A stretch of DNA of 64,000 bases, taken from the NCBI GenBank assembly GCA_033819885.1, contig JAQYUZ010000010.1:1-64000 (forward strand), read 5' to 3'. Shown here piece after piece: positions 24,357 to 35,729 of this stretch. A program made the position numbers and the translations under genes. The DNA comes from Microbotryomycetes sp. JL201 (taxonomy: Eukaryota > Basidiomycota > Microbotryomycetes). The first letter of the stretch is position 1. Each line of letters opens with the position of its first letter. The notes beneath the pieces were generated by a model, which searched no databases, had not been told where the DNA came from, and saw only the letters and a program-made list of their open reading frames with translations.

Positions 24357-26789
24357 ATGCACACCATGCCGGCCCTGCGCGACATTGTCGAAGACTCGGA
24401 AGACGATCAACTGCCGTTTGACGAGCACAATCCGCAAATGTCGGGCCACGTCGCTCAATCGCAATCGAATGACGCTTCCAGCTTCCCGACGCATAGCGGC
24501 TCTCGCCGCCTCGGCGATGCGAAACAGTCACATGCTTGTTGCGCCGCCAACGCCAACGCCACCGCAGCGACGAAGGCATCAGTCCTGCCGTTCTCGGAAA
24601 GGCCAGCGCTGCCTACGGCAGTTACTGATCAGCTACGAGAAGCTGGCCCGTCCAAGAGTCGTCGCCGAACGAAAGCCTCGTCGCAATTCGTGTCCGCAGC
24701 CGACCTGCTTGCTCAAACAGCGAGCACTTCTCAGCTCAATTCAATCGGCTCAGCTTTCGAGACACAAGATACGTTGCGCGAAGACTCTGATCGCGTGGCT
24801 CCTGTCGCTTCTGTAGCAGTCTCAGTCGCCGCTAAAGAGTCCGCCAGCTCGACAACTGCCCAAAAAAAGAGCCCAGACTTGACTATCGCGTCGAGCGACG
24901 CAGATTCTGATGAGCTTCAAGCACCAAAGCAGCTACGAGCCGGCATCAAACGTTTCTTGCACGGCAATACGAAGGCTATCCCGAGCACAAGCTCGACCAG
25001 GCAGTTGCCGCCTGAAGCAACTGGGGCAGACATCCAACCAACTGGTAGGAGACCAGCAAATACAAGCAGCAGGCCGTCTGCAGTTGCTACATCTTCTTTG
25101 ACAGTCAATGAGCCTCCGTCTGTGGTCTTGCCACCTCGCGCACAGGTCAAATTGCTCGATCAGTGTCCCCTGTGCCGTCTAGCATGGACCGCGAACAAGA
25201 CGGCTGCAAGCAAAGAAACGCATCTCAAGACATGTGCGCGGACGAATGGGTTCGATTCAGACACTATCCATGTCTTGATCGGTGACAGAATCATTCATCT
25301 TGCGAGGACGACTGAAGTTGCCCGACGGCAGGCCGAAGCCGAGCGGACAATGTTTGATCGTGTGATCGGTACAGGTGAGGGCGTGAACTCTATGCGCGAG
25401 GTTGTCGTTGTCGGCGTAGAAGGGAGCAGAATGCTCGGTGCACAAAAAGCCCAGATGGACGAGCTGCAAAGCCATCTGAACAAGCAACGGAAACGGCCTC
25501 CCAAGTCTCAAGTTACCGAGGTGGCCAAGCGCATCCTTCAGGAGCGATCGAGCAACGCTGATCCTCATTTGTCGACTGAATGGGATAGCGCGGGCATCAG
25601 CCACCGGATCCTTCATATTACAGACGGATCTACAGTTCATCGCCAGCAGGCTGTTCTTGACCAGTGTCACGGAACTGGTTTGACGCAAGCGACACAGCCC
25701 CGAAAGCTCGCAACGAACAACCGAGGGGCTAGAATTTTTGCGAAGAGATACGATGACAGTGAAAGCGACGTTATCATCGTGGACGAAGATTATTCACAAT
25801 TGCCGGCGACTCAACCGTTCACACCTTCCGAGATCGCTAGTCGAGCCGCCGTGGACTTGGGTGGTGTTGTACAATCCGCACACTCGCCGAATCGATTGCC
25901 GTCGTTATGGTGCGCTGCTGCTTCTGGTCACGCTGAGCTCGATGACGATTGGAATGTGAGCTGTGACGTGGTACCGTGGTCATCGCATGCGGATGCTGAC
26001 TATTTCTAGACTTCGTTGTCATTGTCGTCCAACTGCACGTCGCCTGCTTCTTCAATGGCGCCGGTCGCTGACGGTAGAGGCTGGACACGAGATGGTGACT
26101 CTAGTCTTCCGCACGACATTCAAGTGTTGAGCATTGATACATCGGGAGACGGATCGGGCGCATCAGATTTGGCCGAAGACGAAGAAGGACAGTGCAGTGA
26201 GGTTCATGCTACGCTCTCTCATGTTTCTGTCGAGGCCGAGCATTTGCACCGAGAGAGCCCGTCGATGCAGGCCCCAGCGACAAAGGCCGACGACAGCGAG
26301 CCGGACTGGACCTTGTTCACTGTCAAGCAGCTACAAGACAAGGTTGCCGAATACGGATTCCGCCGCGCCAGAGTCAAAGCGGTGCTTGTACAACAGATGC
26401 ACGACATTTGGCAGTCAATGTCGCGCGTAAGGTCAAACGCAAACGTTGGGAGCCCTGTGACGGGGAATGCTAGCGCATGCCTCGGCGAGACGAGACCTGT
26501 GGTCGTCCGGTCATCAAAACAAGCCTCAGAAGGCGATCAGTTAGATCAGCTCAGGAGAGCTATCAAAGATGACTTGGAGCTGTACTGCAAAATCTTGCGA
26601 TACGAGGTGAGCTAGGACTGCCTGTCGTGCCAGAGTTGAGCTTGCTCATTTTCGTTATCCGTCCTCTCTTTCGATTTACAGCCCGTGCATATTGATGCAT
26701 TCACGGCGCTGCTTGCAAAGCACGGTGTCAAGATGGCAAAGAGCAGGCTCGTTCGTTTCTTGGACCACGAGGTTCGTTTCAATGTGTAG
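24357..26789 (+). CDS. SLX4: Structure-specific endonuclease scaffold Slx4
   Basis: Scaffold of the Slx1-Slx4 nuclease acting on branched DNA. Exons 24357-25955, 26010-26606 and 26682-26789 give 767 residues. The N-terminal half is disordered with many Ser/Thr. Near residues 265-305, CPLCRLAW followed by KETHLKTCA forms a UBZ/CCHC-like zinc finger. The C-terminal conserved domain that binds Slx1 is clear: WTLFTVKQLQDKVAEYGFRR followed by a VLVQQMHDIWQS helix, then VHIDAFTALLAKHGVKMAKS and RLVRFLD. The end is uncertain. DHEVRFNV then stop is simplest; splicing at GTTCGT would extend the protein through GVRFTCGQCITFYS to 26919. MPALRD, three codons in, is an alternative start. Confidence 0.88.
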
Positions 26790-27116
26790 TAAAGATGGCT
26801 CGCACACAAACCAGCTGACTTTGACGTCAATGACGGACGGGGTACGTTTTACCTGCGGACAGTGCATTACTTTTTATTCCCAAGACCCAACGAACGGGAG
26901 CCGATCGCGGTACCGGTGACTGACGCCGACTGCGGCGGCACCACACGTCGTTGCGGTATCGTACCTTGTGTTGTTGTGCGAAATGACATGGTGTTTGTGC
27001 TTTATATTTTCATTGTTCTGCTTGCTAGAGGCAGAATGCTCTCGGCGTGGGCGGCACATCTTGCTTGCTTGCTTGCTTGCTTGCAATTGATCGCTTTAGC
27101 TTTCTTGCCTTTGACG
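26790..27116. other. Intergenic with TTGC repeat
   Basis: No gene is seen apart from the possible SLX4 tail up to 26919. The interval is AT-richer than its flanks and carries a perfect tetranucleotide run, six units of TTGC at 27061-27084, ending 32 bp before the OSH3 start codon. Confidence 0.5.
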
Positions 27117-30100
27117 ATGGCCGACGAAGGCCAGCAGCCGCTCAAGGCGGCCGATGCCGTCATGCAAGGCTACATGCTCAAGTGAGTCTGGGGGTCGGAG
27201 CACGCGCAGTTCTCCTCAGAGAGCAGATCCACATGTTCCGTTTGTGCGACGGTGTGATGTGGTGGCCGTCTGTGGGCTCGGCGCGGCGCGGCGGATGAAC
27301 GTCGCCGGGGCCCGCGCGCTGACACGCCCTCGCGCGCGTGCTCGCCCGCAGGAAGAAGCGCAAAAAGATGCAAGGCATGGCCAGACGCTACTTTTGGCTC
27401 GCTCCGTCCGTGAGTGCTCAGCTGGCGACTGGACATGCGCCCGTCAGCGGGCCGTCCGTGTTCGCCGACGCTGACGCTCGTCCGCCTCATCACTGCAGGG
27501 CGCGCTCAGCTACTCGTTCCATCCAAACAGTCCCATCAGGGACAGCATCTTTGTCAATCTCGCCTTCGTGTCGGCCTCGCGCAAGTCACGCACGTTCCAC
27601 ATCGACTCTGGCAAGACCGTGTACCACTGCAAGGCCATGTCGGTCAGTCCACGAACTCAGCGGCAAAGCATGCGCAAGGTCACGGCGCTCTGACACGAGC
27701 ACGTCTATCACTCTCTTTTAATTATGCGTGCACGCGCGCCCGCCTATCCTTGAACTTGCCCAAATCTTAACGCCACTCGCCAGGTCGAAGACTTTGACAA
27801 GTGGACGCAAGCACTCAAGGCGTTCAGTGGCAACGTTGTCGAACGTGGAACAGGCACAACGAATCCTCAACAGCACTCCTCGTCACAAGCGGCCGGAACG
27901 AGCGGTGCGATCGACTTGGCCGGCATCGCTGCGGCAGTTTCAAAAATGTCATCAGTACGTCACGCAGAGTCGCTCGACGCTGCAGCACCATATAAGACTG
28001 AGCTTTATTTCTCTGCCTGCCTGCTTGAACACTGTCACAGGCCATCAGCGACCTCGAAGCACTGCAGCTTGACCTCAAGCAATCGCTCGACCCAACCTCA
28101 CCAAATTCGGGACCGTCGCCCGGCAGCAAGCTCAAATTTTTCAAAAAGCATCCAAAAGACTCTTCTTCAACGACACGTTCGGCCTCTGGCGACGATTACT
28201 TTGAACCAAAACCATACCTTGGCGGTGACGCGGCGCTCAAATCGTACGCCACCGCCGTCGCAACGCTTCGTCAGCAGCACGATCTGTTGCAATCGGCCGT
28301 GCGCTCCCTGCCGCAGCAGTCGCAGCATGTCAACACGTTCAATCAGCCTCCGACGAGCCCTGCTCGCACATACGCATCACGCAGCTCTGCCGCGTTCGCT
28401 GCCAGCAGAGCTAGCTCGATTGATGACCAAGATTTTTACGACGCCGTCGGTGGCGAGTTTGTACTCGACGAGGACATGACGAGCGAAGACGACGTCAGCA
28501 CTCCAGGTGATTCTGGCTTCCACCCAACCGAAGATGATGAGGAAGCCGAGGATGATGATGAGGACGACGATGATGAGAGTGCCGACGAGAACAGCGCAGA
28601 GACTTCCCCTGAACGCGAACGCAAGAAAGAGTCGTCAAAGAGTAAGGGTAAAGGCGACATTCCGGACAAGGACGTCAAACGGCGAAGCAAGCTGCCGGCG
28701 CCAGCTGGCCAAGAGCTGTCTATGATTGGCCTGCTCCGCAAGAACGTCGGCAAGGTACGCTTTCGGCCCACAACAACTCTTTGACGCAAAACTCACGAGA
28801 GTCTATATTTTTCAGGACCTTTCGCAAATCTCGTTCCCCGTGTCGATGAACGAGCCTCTTTCGGCGCTACAACGCATCGCAGAAGAGATGGAGTACAGTC
28901 GGCTGCTTGATCAAGCTGCTGAAACTCAGGACTCGCTCGAAAGGCTTGCGCTCGTCGCCGTCTGGGCCGTCTCTGGCTTTTCAGGAAACAAATACCGCTC
29001 ATCGCGCAAGCCTTTGTAAGACTCTCCTTTCATGACTGCAGGTCCTCATTGCTCCTTGAATTGACAATCAGATGATTCTCAAAGTAATCCGCTTCTAGGC
29101 GAGACTTACGAATGCGTTCGGCCAGACAAAGGTGCGTTGTGCTTGCGGATGGCAGCTGCAGCAGAGCTGGATGCTTACGTCGAGTTATCGCACAGGCTTC
29201 AAATTCATCGCGGAGAAAGTGTCACACAACCCTGTCATTATGGCTTTCCACTCTGAATCAAAGCAGTGGTCTTTTGACGGCCACCTGGAGCCCACTCAGA
29301 AATTTTGGGGTCGAAGCATGGAGGTGCGTCTGTGCAGACTACTTTTATCAGCGGAGTTGATAGCTGATGACGAGATGTCTTCAGGTGTTCGTGTCTGGCG
29401 ATACCCGCGTAACAGTCGGCGAAGACGGCGACGTCTACAACATTAAAAAGCCTTCGTCGTTTGTGTGAGCTGTCCGGCTTGGTGCATGATCGCGCACATT
29501 TGCGCGAGATAGCAAGACTAGTACCTGACTTGTTTTTCTAGGCGCAACTTGGTCGCCGGCACCAAGTACCTGGAAGTGGTTGGTGACATGACTGTCATGA
29601 ACGAAAAAACGGGTGAAAAGGCCGTCGTCAGTTTCAAGGAAGGATCCTCGTGGGGAGGTGCTTCGACACGCAACAAGATTGAAGGCAAAGTGCTCGATTC
29701 AAATGGCTCGACAAAGATTGAGCTCGTTGGAAGATGGGATGAGCATGTCGACAAGAAAGAGGGAGGCAGCAAGTTTGAGCGTCTGTGGGAGATCAATGAG
29801 TTCCCGCCGAGTAAGGCTGAATTGATTAGAGCCTGCGGTCCACCCCTCGAGCTGAACGCGATTCGATTTTCCAGATCCAGATAAATATTACGGTTTCACG
29901 ACGTTTGGAACTCAATTGAACGAGATCACAGAGCTGGAGAAAGGCAAGATGGCACCGTCAGACTCTCGTTTACGGCCAGACCAATCTGCCATGGAGGCAA
30001 GTTTTTCAAGAGTTTTCAGATGCGCGCGGGCCATGATCTGATCAGGATGCCCTTTGATCCAGCGCGGGGACATTGATAATGCCGAAGAATTGAAAAAGAA

Positions 30101-30342
30101 GCTGGAAGAGAAGCAACGTGCCAAGCGCAAGAAAGCTCAGGACGAGGGACGTGACCCTGCCAATCCGCTCTGGTTTGCAAAAGAAGGCAACGGCTGGAAG
30201 TATGGCGGCCAATACTGTGAGCCTCTTTTTGCTACGACAATACAATGGTTCGATGCACGAACTGACATCGTTCCCTTGCCGCTCAGTTGACGCTCGGGAG
30301 AAGGGGGAATGGCAAGACCCCGACATTTTCGTTGAATCGTAA
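27117..30342 (+). CDS. OSH3: Oxysterol-binding protein, Osh3 type
   Basis: Lipid transfer/PI4P-binding protein working at ER-plasma membrane contacts. The short first exon (to MLK) is followed by a PH domain (GYMLKKKRKKMQGMARRYFW, LSYSFHPNSPIRD, TFHIDSGKTVYHCKAMS, DFDKWTQALKAF). Next come a coiled segment, an acidic stretch with a FFAT-like core DQDFYDAVGGE for VAP binding, and the ORD domain (SMNEPLSALQRIAEEMEYS, FNPLLGETYE, FKFIAEKVSHNPV, GTKYLEVVGDMTV, LWEINEFPP). The ORD fingerprint reads EKVSHNPV rather than EQVSHHPP, so the second histidine is replaced. No GOLD domain is visible before the PH domain. About eleven introns; the longest, about 130 nt, lies after KAMS. Confidence 0.93.
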
Positions 30343-30489
30343 CACATCGTTTGACGCGAAACGATAACTTTTATGCGACATGCTGTACTATGTGCGCGAT
30401 CTGTTTTTGTACTTGCAATTCGTCTGTGCCGAAAGCGTCTGCCCTGCCTTTCCCGATTTGCGGTCTCGCACACACACACAAAAGCCCAA

Positions 30490-31036
30490 ATGGGCTGGTG
30501 GCCGACCCTGTCGCGGGCTGGCGATGCGCCAGAGCCATCCCTGCAGCAGCCGTCGCCGGCGTCTTACAGTGCGCCTGTCGCGCGCACGTTTGAGCAACTC
30601 GTACAGGAAGAGATTCCCGTACAGCGCGCGTCCGTCGCCATGCAAGGCGGTCCGCCCACGTGCATGACTTTGTTTGATGAATTTTTCTCTTGCTTTTGTG
30701 AGCACAACAATTGTGTGCAGGGTCGAGTTGGGTCGTGCTGCGCTCACGTGCATGGCATCGGTCGTCGCAGCTCTCGGCAACCAGGCGCGTGCTCTGTACA
30801 GGTACGGCCACGCGCTCGATTGCACGCCAAAGTTTGAAGACTTCAAGTTTTGCATGTCGATCAAGTCGTTGCCGGACGATCAGAAAGAGCGCGTATGGGT
30901 GCAGCGACGCGCAGAGATGTGGGCACACAGGCGCCTCGGACCCTCATCCGAGGACGTGTGGACCGCCAGAACAGGCGTATACGAGCAAACACAAAGCGAA
31001 AAGGATAGCGCAGTGGCGGCAAGGCTGGACAATTGA
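30490..31036 (+). CDS. EMI1: Emi1-like DUF3128 twin-CX9C protein
   Basis: Two exons (30490-30697, 30771-31036) give 157 residues. CMTLFDEFFSC and CTPKFEDFKFC are two CX9C motifs, the hallmark of Mia40 substrates imported into the mitochondrial intermembrane space. The order PPTCMTLFDEFF, ALYRYG, DFKFCMS, WVQRRAEMWAHRR and SSEDVW matches the DUF3128 family, which includes yeast Emi1 and vertebrate C22orf39. Yeast Emi1 affects early meiotic gene induction, but its molecular role is not settled. The 70-residue N-terminal extension is Pro/Ala rich. Confidence 0.88.
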
Positions 31037-31446
31037 TGAGCAAGACCAACAAGGGCGCGCGCACATGTCTAATTCGCCACCCTCGGACGTCAAGCCAGCG
31101 CCAACAACGTCCACTGCAAGCGAATCTCCACGATAGTGCGAGACAATGGACAGACCGGTACTCGTTGATCCACCTCTCAAGACCTGTCAAAGGAACACTC
31201 AGACTGCAAGGCCCCAAGACACAGCCGTTCTCGCGCCAAGACTTCCAGTAGCCCTCGTTCCCGATGTTGCATGTCTCAGCTTTCGAGAAGAGCTTCACTT
31301 GTGACAAGTGGGACCGAGCAGTGTCAGGTGTAGAGCAGATCAACAGGCGACAGTCTTGCAACATGGAAATGAATCGGCGCAAACTAGTACAAACCATCTA
31401 CATCACACCCAAGTCAAGCGGAAAACAAGACATAGACGTTGCATTA
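31037..31446. other. Intergenic, convergent 3' ends
   Basis: This 410-bp gap lies between the EMI1 stop (+) and the SPC25 stop (-). I see no coding signal; it presumably holds both 3' untranslated regions. Confidence 0.5.
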
Positions 31447-32652
31447 CTACTTGTCGCTTGTTGTGCGTTCCTGTCGTTTGCGTGCCCTCTCTTTGACTTT
31501 GTCGGCCGTCTCGCCCTGGTCGCCTGGCGCAAAGCCCATCTTTTCGAGTGCGACCTCATCCTTGAACGCATGTCGCATCTCCCTCGTAAACGCGTACAGG
31601 TCGCGCGTGTGATTCAGTACTTCGACTAGGGGTTGCACGACAGTTGACGCGAGATACGGAGCCTTGGCCGATCCTGGCGCGACAATTTCAACTAGAGGCA
31701 AACCAATGCAGCGAATTACTATTGAGGTTGCTTTTTCGATCAAACATGCTGACTAGGACTGACCTCTGTAGGCCGGCTGCGAAGCGTCAACATTGAACGC
31801 AAACGAGCGCTGATAGTTGCGCGAATCGATATTTTGAAACCTGAACTGGACAACGTCGCCTGAGTATAGGAATTTCGCGTCAGCGGATTAAAGAGCTGGC
31901 ACTGAGAATGCTGTGAGTGAACACATACGAGCGACACCCTTGATCTGCAGGCCGAGCTTTTGTTCAAAGAAGGCGAGTTCTGGGCCATTCTTGTTTGCTT
32001 GTCGTTGGAATGCTTCGCGCTGGCGCGCTTTAACTGCAAGCGAAGGAGTGGTGTTTTGTTGTGAGCACGTGCGACTCGCAGCCTGCTTCACTGCGCAGCC
32101 GAGTTTACCTTCGCGTCTAGCTGCCAGCTTCTTCTGCTCCTCTTTGATTTCGAGAGCGAGTGCGGCTACTTGTTGCTCGAGGTGCCTCTGTCTCTGCTCA
32201 ACCTCTTGTTTCTTGTCTTTGGCCTCGCGCTGCTCGTCGAGTTCCTTTTTGAGCGTGAGCTGCATCTCCTTTGCTGCCTCGCCGAGCGCCTTTGTGGCGT
32301 GCTCGATCCTGCGCTTCTCTTCGTCAAGCTCTGCCAGGCTCGCGTTTATGTCTTTACGCTTTGCCGACAGGGCCTGCTCCATCGTCTGCACGGCATAGTC
32401 GACCGCGGCCCAGTCGTCCTGCAGCCTCAGCTTGAACTGCGAGTCGACTGCGTACGGCGACTGGCGGTACGGCCTCAGATTGAGTTGCGGCAACGTTGGC
32501 ATGGCAATCACGGCCGGTGCTACGGACGTGGACGCGTTGTTGCCGGTCAGACGCGACGGCGTCATGTTTGTCGTCAACCGGCGTCCGGACCGCGGCGTCG
32601 TCGACATGGTCATGGTCGTCGTTGTCGCCGGCGACATCATGATCGTAGACAT
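31447..32652 (-). CDS. SPC25: Kinetochore Ndc80-complex subunit Spc25
   Basis: Component of the four-subunit Ndc80 complex linking kinetochores to microtubules. The N-terminal ~55 residues are Thr/Pro rich. A long coiled coil follows (LQDDWAAVDYAVQTMEQALS to EEQKKLAARRE), interrupted by an intron, then REAFQRQANKNGPELAFFEQ. The C-terminal globular RWD-like domain reads GLQIKGVA, VVQFRFQNIDSRNYQRSFAF and NVD, IVAPGSAKAPYLASTVVQPL, LNHTRDLYAFTREMRHAF. Three introns were resolved; the 3' one splits YR from VIRCIGLP. The start at 32652 (MSTIMMSP) is the first sensible Met; MPTLPQLN is an alternative. Confidence 0.88.
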
Positions 32653-33021
32653 GGCCAGTCTGTGCGTGGAGTGGCAGCCCTCGTGCGGACACGGATGTGC
32701 CGTGGTTCGCGTTTGTTTTGGAATGGACGCGTTCGAGCGTGCGAGAGGGGCGGCGCTCGGGCGTGCTGTACACCGTCTTTTGTGAATCACAGGCGCGTCG
32801 AATAGCTTGCCAATGAGGTTTACAAGGTGTCGCGTCTGTATGTGTGCTGCCGCGTGAATGCAACAGAGGCCGGGAGCTGCTGCGGACGCGTGTTTGTTGA
32901 ATGACGGCGCACTCTGACCGATCCGACGCTCACCTTCCTCATCCTCTCAGCCCCTCAGAGTCACACCCTCACCCAAGCACGACCGAATCACACCGCAGTC
33001 GCTAGATCCAGCTTGTAGAGC
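32653..33021. promoter_or_regulatory. Divergent promoter of SPC25 and DBF2
   Basis: A 369-bp shared upstream region of two mitotic genes. No TATA-like box is evident, and I see no clear transcription factor site. Confidence 0.35.
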
Positions 33022-35483
33022 ATGGCGCACCGCGTGCTCACGCCTTCGTCGCCGTACGTCGTCGTCGCGCCGAGCCCGAGCTCATCACCAGCAAAGCCGT
33101 CACCGACGAAGGCACCTGCAGGCACCCTCGACAAGCTCATGCTCGCAACCGGCAACGGCTTGTTTGGCAAGGAAAACACTTCATTGCTGACGGCGCACGG
33201 TGCACGCGCGCAGCAGCAGCAGACCCAGCCCTCGCGACAGTCAGATCACTACCAGTACGCCAATTACTACACCGCTGCCGGTAGCGCGTACGGCTACACG
33301 GCGTTCGGCGGCCCATCAGCACCGCCGAGCCCGCGCCTCGCAAACAGTCCGACAATGTCGAGCCCGCAAGTCTCGCCCGTCGTTGCCGCTGCGCCTGCAC
33401 CAACCTACAACAATTACGCTTCACGCCAGCTCCCCGCACAACAAACCGAATACCACCAGGACAGAGTGCAGCACTACCACCGTCCAACAGGCTACAATCA
33501 ACAACCCCAATCGGACGCCACAGCAGAGCCGACAGTTCAGCAACTGCTAGCCGAACAGCCAACCAGCCTAAGCCATTACCAGCAGCAACAGCACCACAGG
33601 ATTGACCGCGATAGCACAATGGCACCAGCAACTGGACTTGTCAGCTGGCGCAAGGGCCAAGGTTTCAAAGAGTGGGAGAAGCAAAAGCTCGCCAGCGCCG
33701 AGGTCAAGCGCAAGGCTGACCTAGCTCAGCTCTGTAAGACTCGAAGATGATTGCCCACGTCAAGCTTGCACTGACTTTTGCAACGGCTTCAGATTTTTAT
33801 GACCACTATTTTGACTTGCTTTCGTACATTGGCGCTCGAAAGGCTCGCCTCGGCGCCTTCAAGCAGTCAGTAGCCGAACGCAACCTGCCGATGGACCAAG
33901 CGCAGAAGGAATGGACGTCATATACTGGTCGCGAGCGGGTCTTGCTGCGCAAACGACGGACCAAGCTCAAACTTGATCAGTTCCACATCGTGACCCAGGT
34001 CGGTCAAGGAGGCTACGGAGAAGTCTACCTGGCACGACACAAGGAAACGAATCAGGTCGTCGCTTTGAAAAAGATGCGCAAAAAGACTCTGCTCAAGATG
34101 GACGAGATTCGCCATGTCTTGACCGAACGCGACATTCTCGCGTCAACTAACAGCCCCTGGCTCGTTCGACTCTTGTTCGCATTCCAGGATCATACATACG
34201 TATATCTCGCCATGGTGAGTCCAAAACATACGCACGATCAAGAACGGCTTTTGGTCTGACAAATTGACCGGCCTAGGACTTCATCGCCGGCGGCGACTTT
34301 CGCACCCTGCTCAATAACTCTGGAGTGCTCAAGGAGGAGCACGCTCGCTTCTACATCACTGAGATGTTTGTCGCTGTTGACAGTCTACACAAGCTTGGCT
34401 ACATCCATCGTGATCTGAAGCCCGAGGTCTGTCGGCACGCTTCATGCGCGTGTAGCTTCGTCACTGACTCTCTTCTATTGCAGAACTTTCTGATCGACAC
34501 CACAGGCCATATCAAACTCACAGATTTTGGTCTGGCATCGGGAGCTCTGAACCCGGGCAAGATTGAGCACTTGAAGCACAAGCTGGACGAAGTGAAGGAC
34601 TCGGACCTCGTGTACCGCAGCACTGTCGAGATGAAGTCTATCTACAAGTCTATCAGGCAAGCGGACTTGCGATACGCAGACTCTGTCGTCGGTTCGCCGG
34701 ATTACATGGCTATCGAGACGCTACGCGGCCACACCTACACATTCTCGGTCGATTATTGGAGCCTTGGCTGTATTTTGTTCGAGTGCGTTCGGTTTCAAAC
34801 AGCGCTCGCGGTGGAAATCCGCTGACCACGGCCTGTGCTTGCAGATTCCTGTCTGGCTTTCCCCCGTTCTCTGGTGCGTCTGCCGAAGAGACGTGGGCCA
34901 ACCTCAAGAACTGGCAAAAGTGCCTGCGAAGACCTCATTATGATCGGCCTGAAGACCGCATCTTCAACCTTAGCGACGAGGGCTGGCATGCCATCACCGC
35001 GTGAGTCCCCTACCGATGACCAACGCTCACTGCTAATGAACGTCATCTCTGTATCAAGTCTCATTTCCAGCAAAGAGCAGCGCGTGTCGAGCTTGAAGGA
35101 GCTGCAACTCTTGCCATTCTTCCAGGGCATCGACTGGGCCACTTTGCGTGACCGCAAGGCGCCATTTATTCCCTCGCTTGACTCTGAAGTAGACGCAGGT
35201 TACTTTGATGATGTCAGTTCTGTCTCAAGCGGCGCTGTGCCGTCAGCCGGGGCTGACACTCTGTCTCTCCGCAAAGTTCAACAACGAAGCCGACATGGCC
35301 AAGTACGCCGAAGTCCGCGAGAAGCAGCGCAACGTCGACAAAGTCCGCGAGAAAGACGATGGCGTCGCGCGCAGCTTGTTTGTCGGCTTTACGTTCAAAG
35401 CTCGAGATGCAAAGGCAGAACTATTGCCGGCTGATCGGTTCGACGGATTTGAAGAAGAAGACGAGCTTGAAACTCTGTTCTGA
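33022..35483 (+). CDS. DBF2: NDR/LATS-type AGC kinase, Dbf2/Sid2
   Basis: Terminal kinase of the mitotic exit/septation initiation network. The N-terminal ~230 residues are Gln/Tyr/Pro rich. The Mob1-binding region follows (YFDLLSYIGARKARLGAFKQ, then ERNLPMDQAQKEW). Kinase: GQGGYGEVYLARH, VALKKMRK, HRDLKPEN, KLTDFGLASG, an NDR-type insert (LVYRSTVEMKSIYKSIRQAD), T-loop DSVVGSPDYMAIETL, DYWSLGCILFEFLSGFPPF. The C-terminal DSEVDAGYFDDFNNEADMAK and LVGFT-like LFVGFTFKARD hydrophobic-motif tail match Dbf2. Six introns; the acceptor before LISSKEQRVSSLKEL is AAG. FFQGIDW is a family mark. Confidence 0.95.
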
Positions 35484-35729
35484 TGCTCTTTGAGCGTGCG
35501 CGCTTTGTACCTTTTTTACCGTACTTTAATGTGGCTTGATTACGTTGTTATAGGTCGCTCTGACTGCTGTCCCACTAAGTCTTGGGTTTCTCAATCGTTG
35601 TATGGCTCTACAATTTTTGTTCTTTCGATAGCGTGTAGTAATCTTTCTGGAAAGTTCGATGTGACTATTTCGCCCATTTGATTGCCTGACCGCTTTCCGT
35701 TTCTTTCGCGCCGGACTTCTCATCCTTGC

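Noticed and set aside
32170-32805. 211-codon plus-strand frame
   Set aside because: Antisense of the SPC25 coiled coil; its Leu/Val-rich composition mirrors Lys/Glu-rich codons on the other strand.
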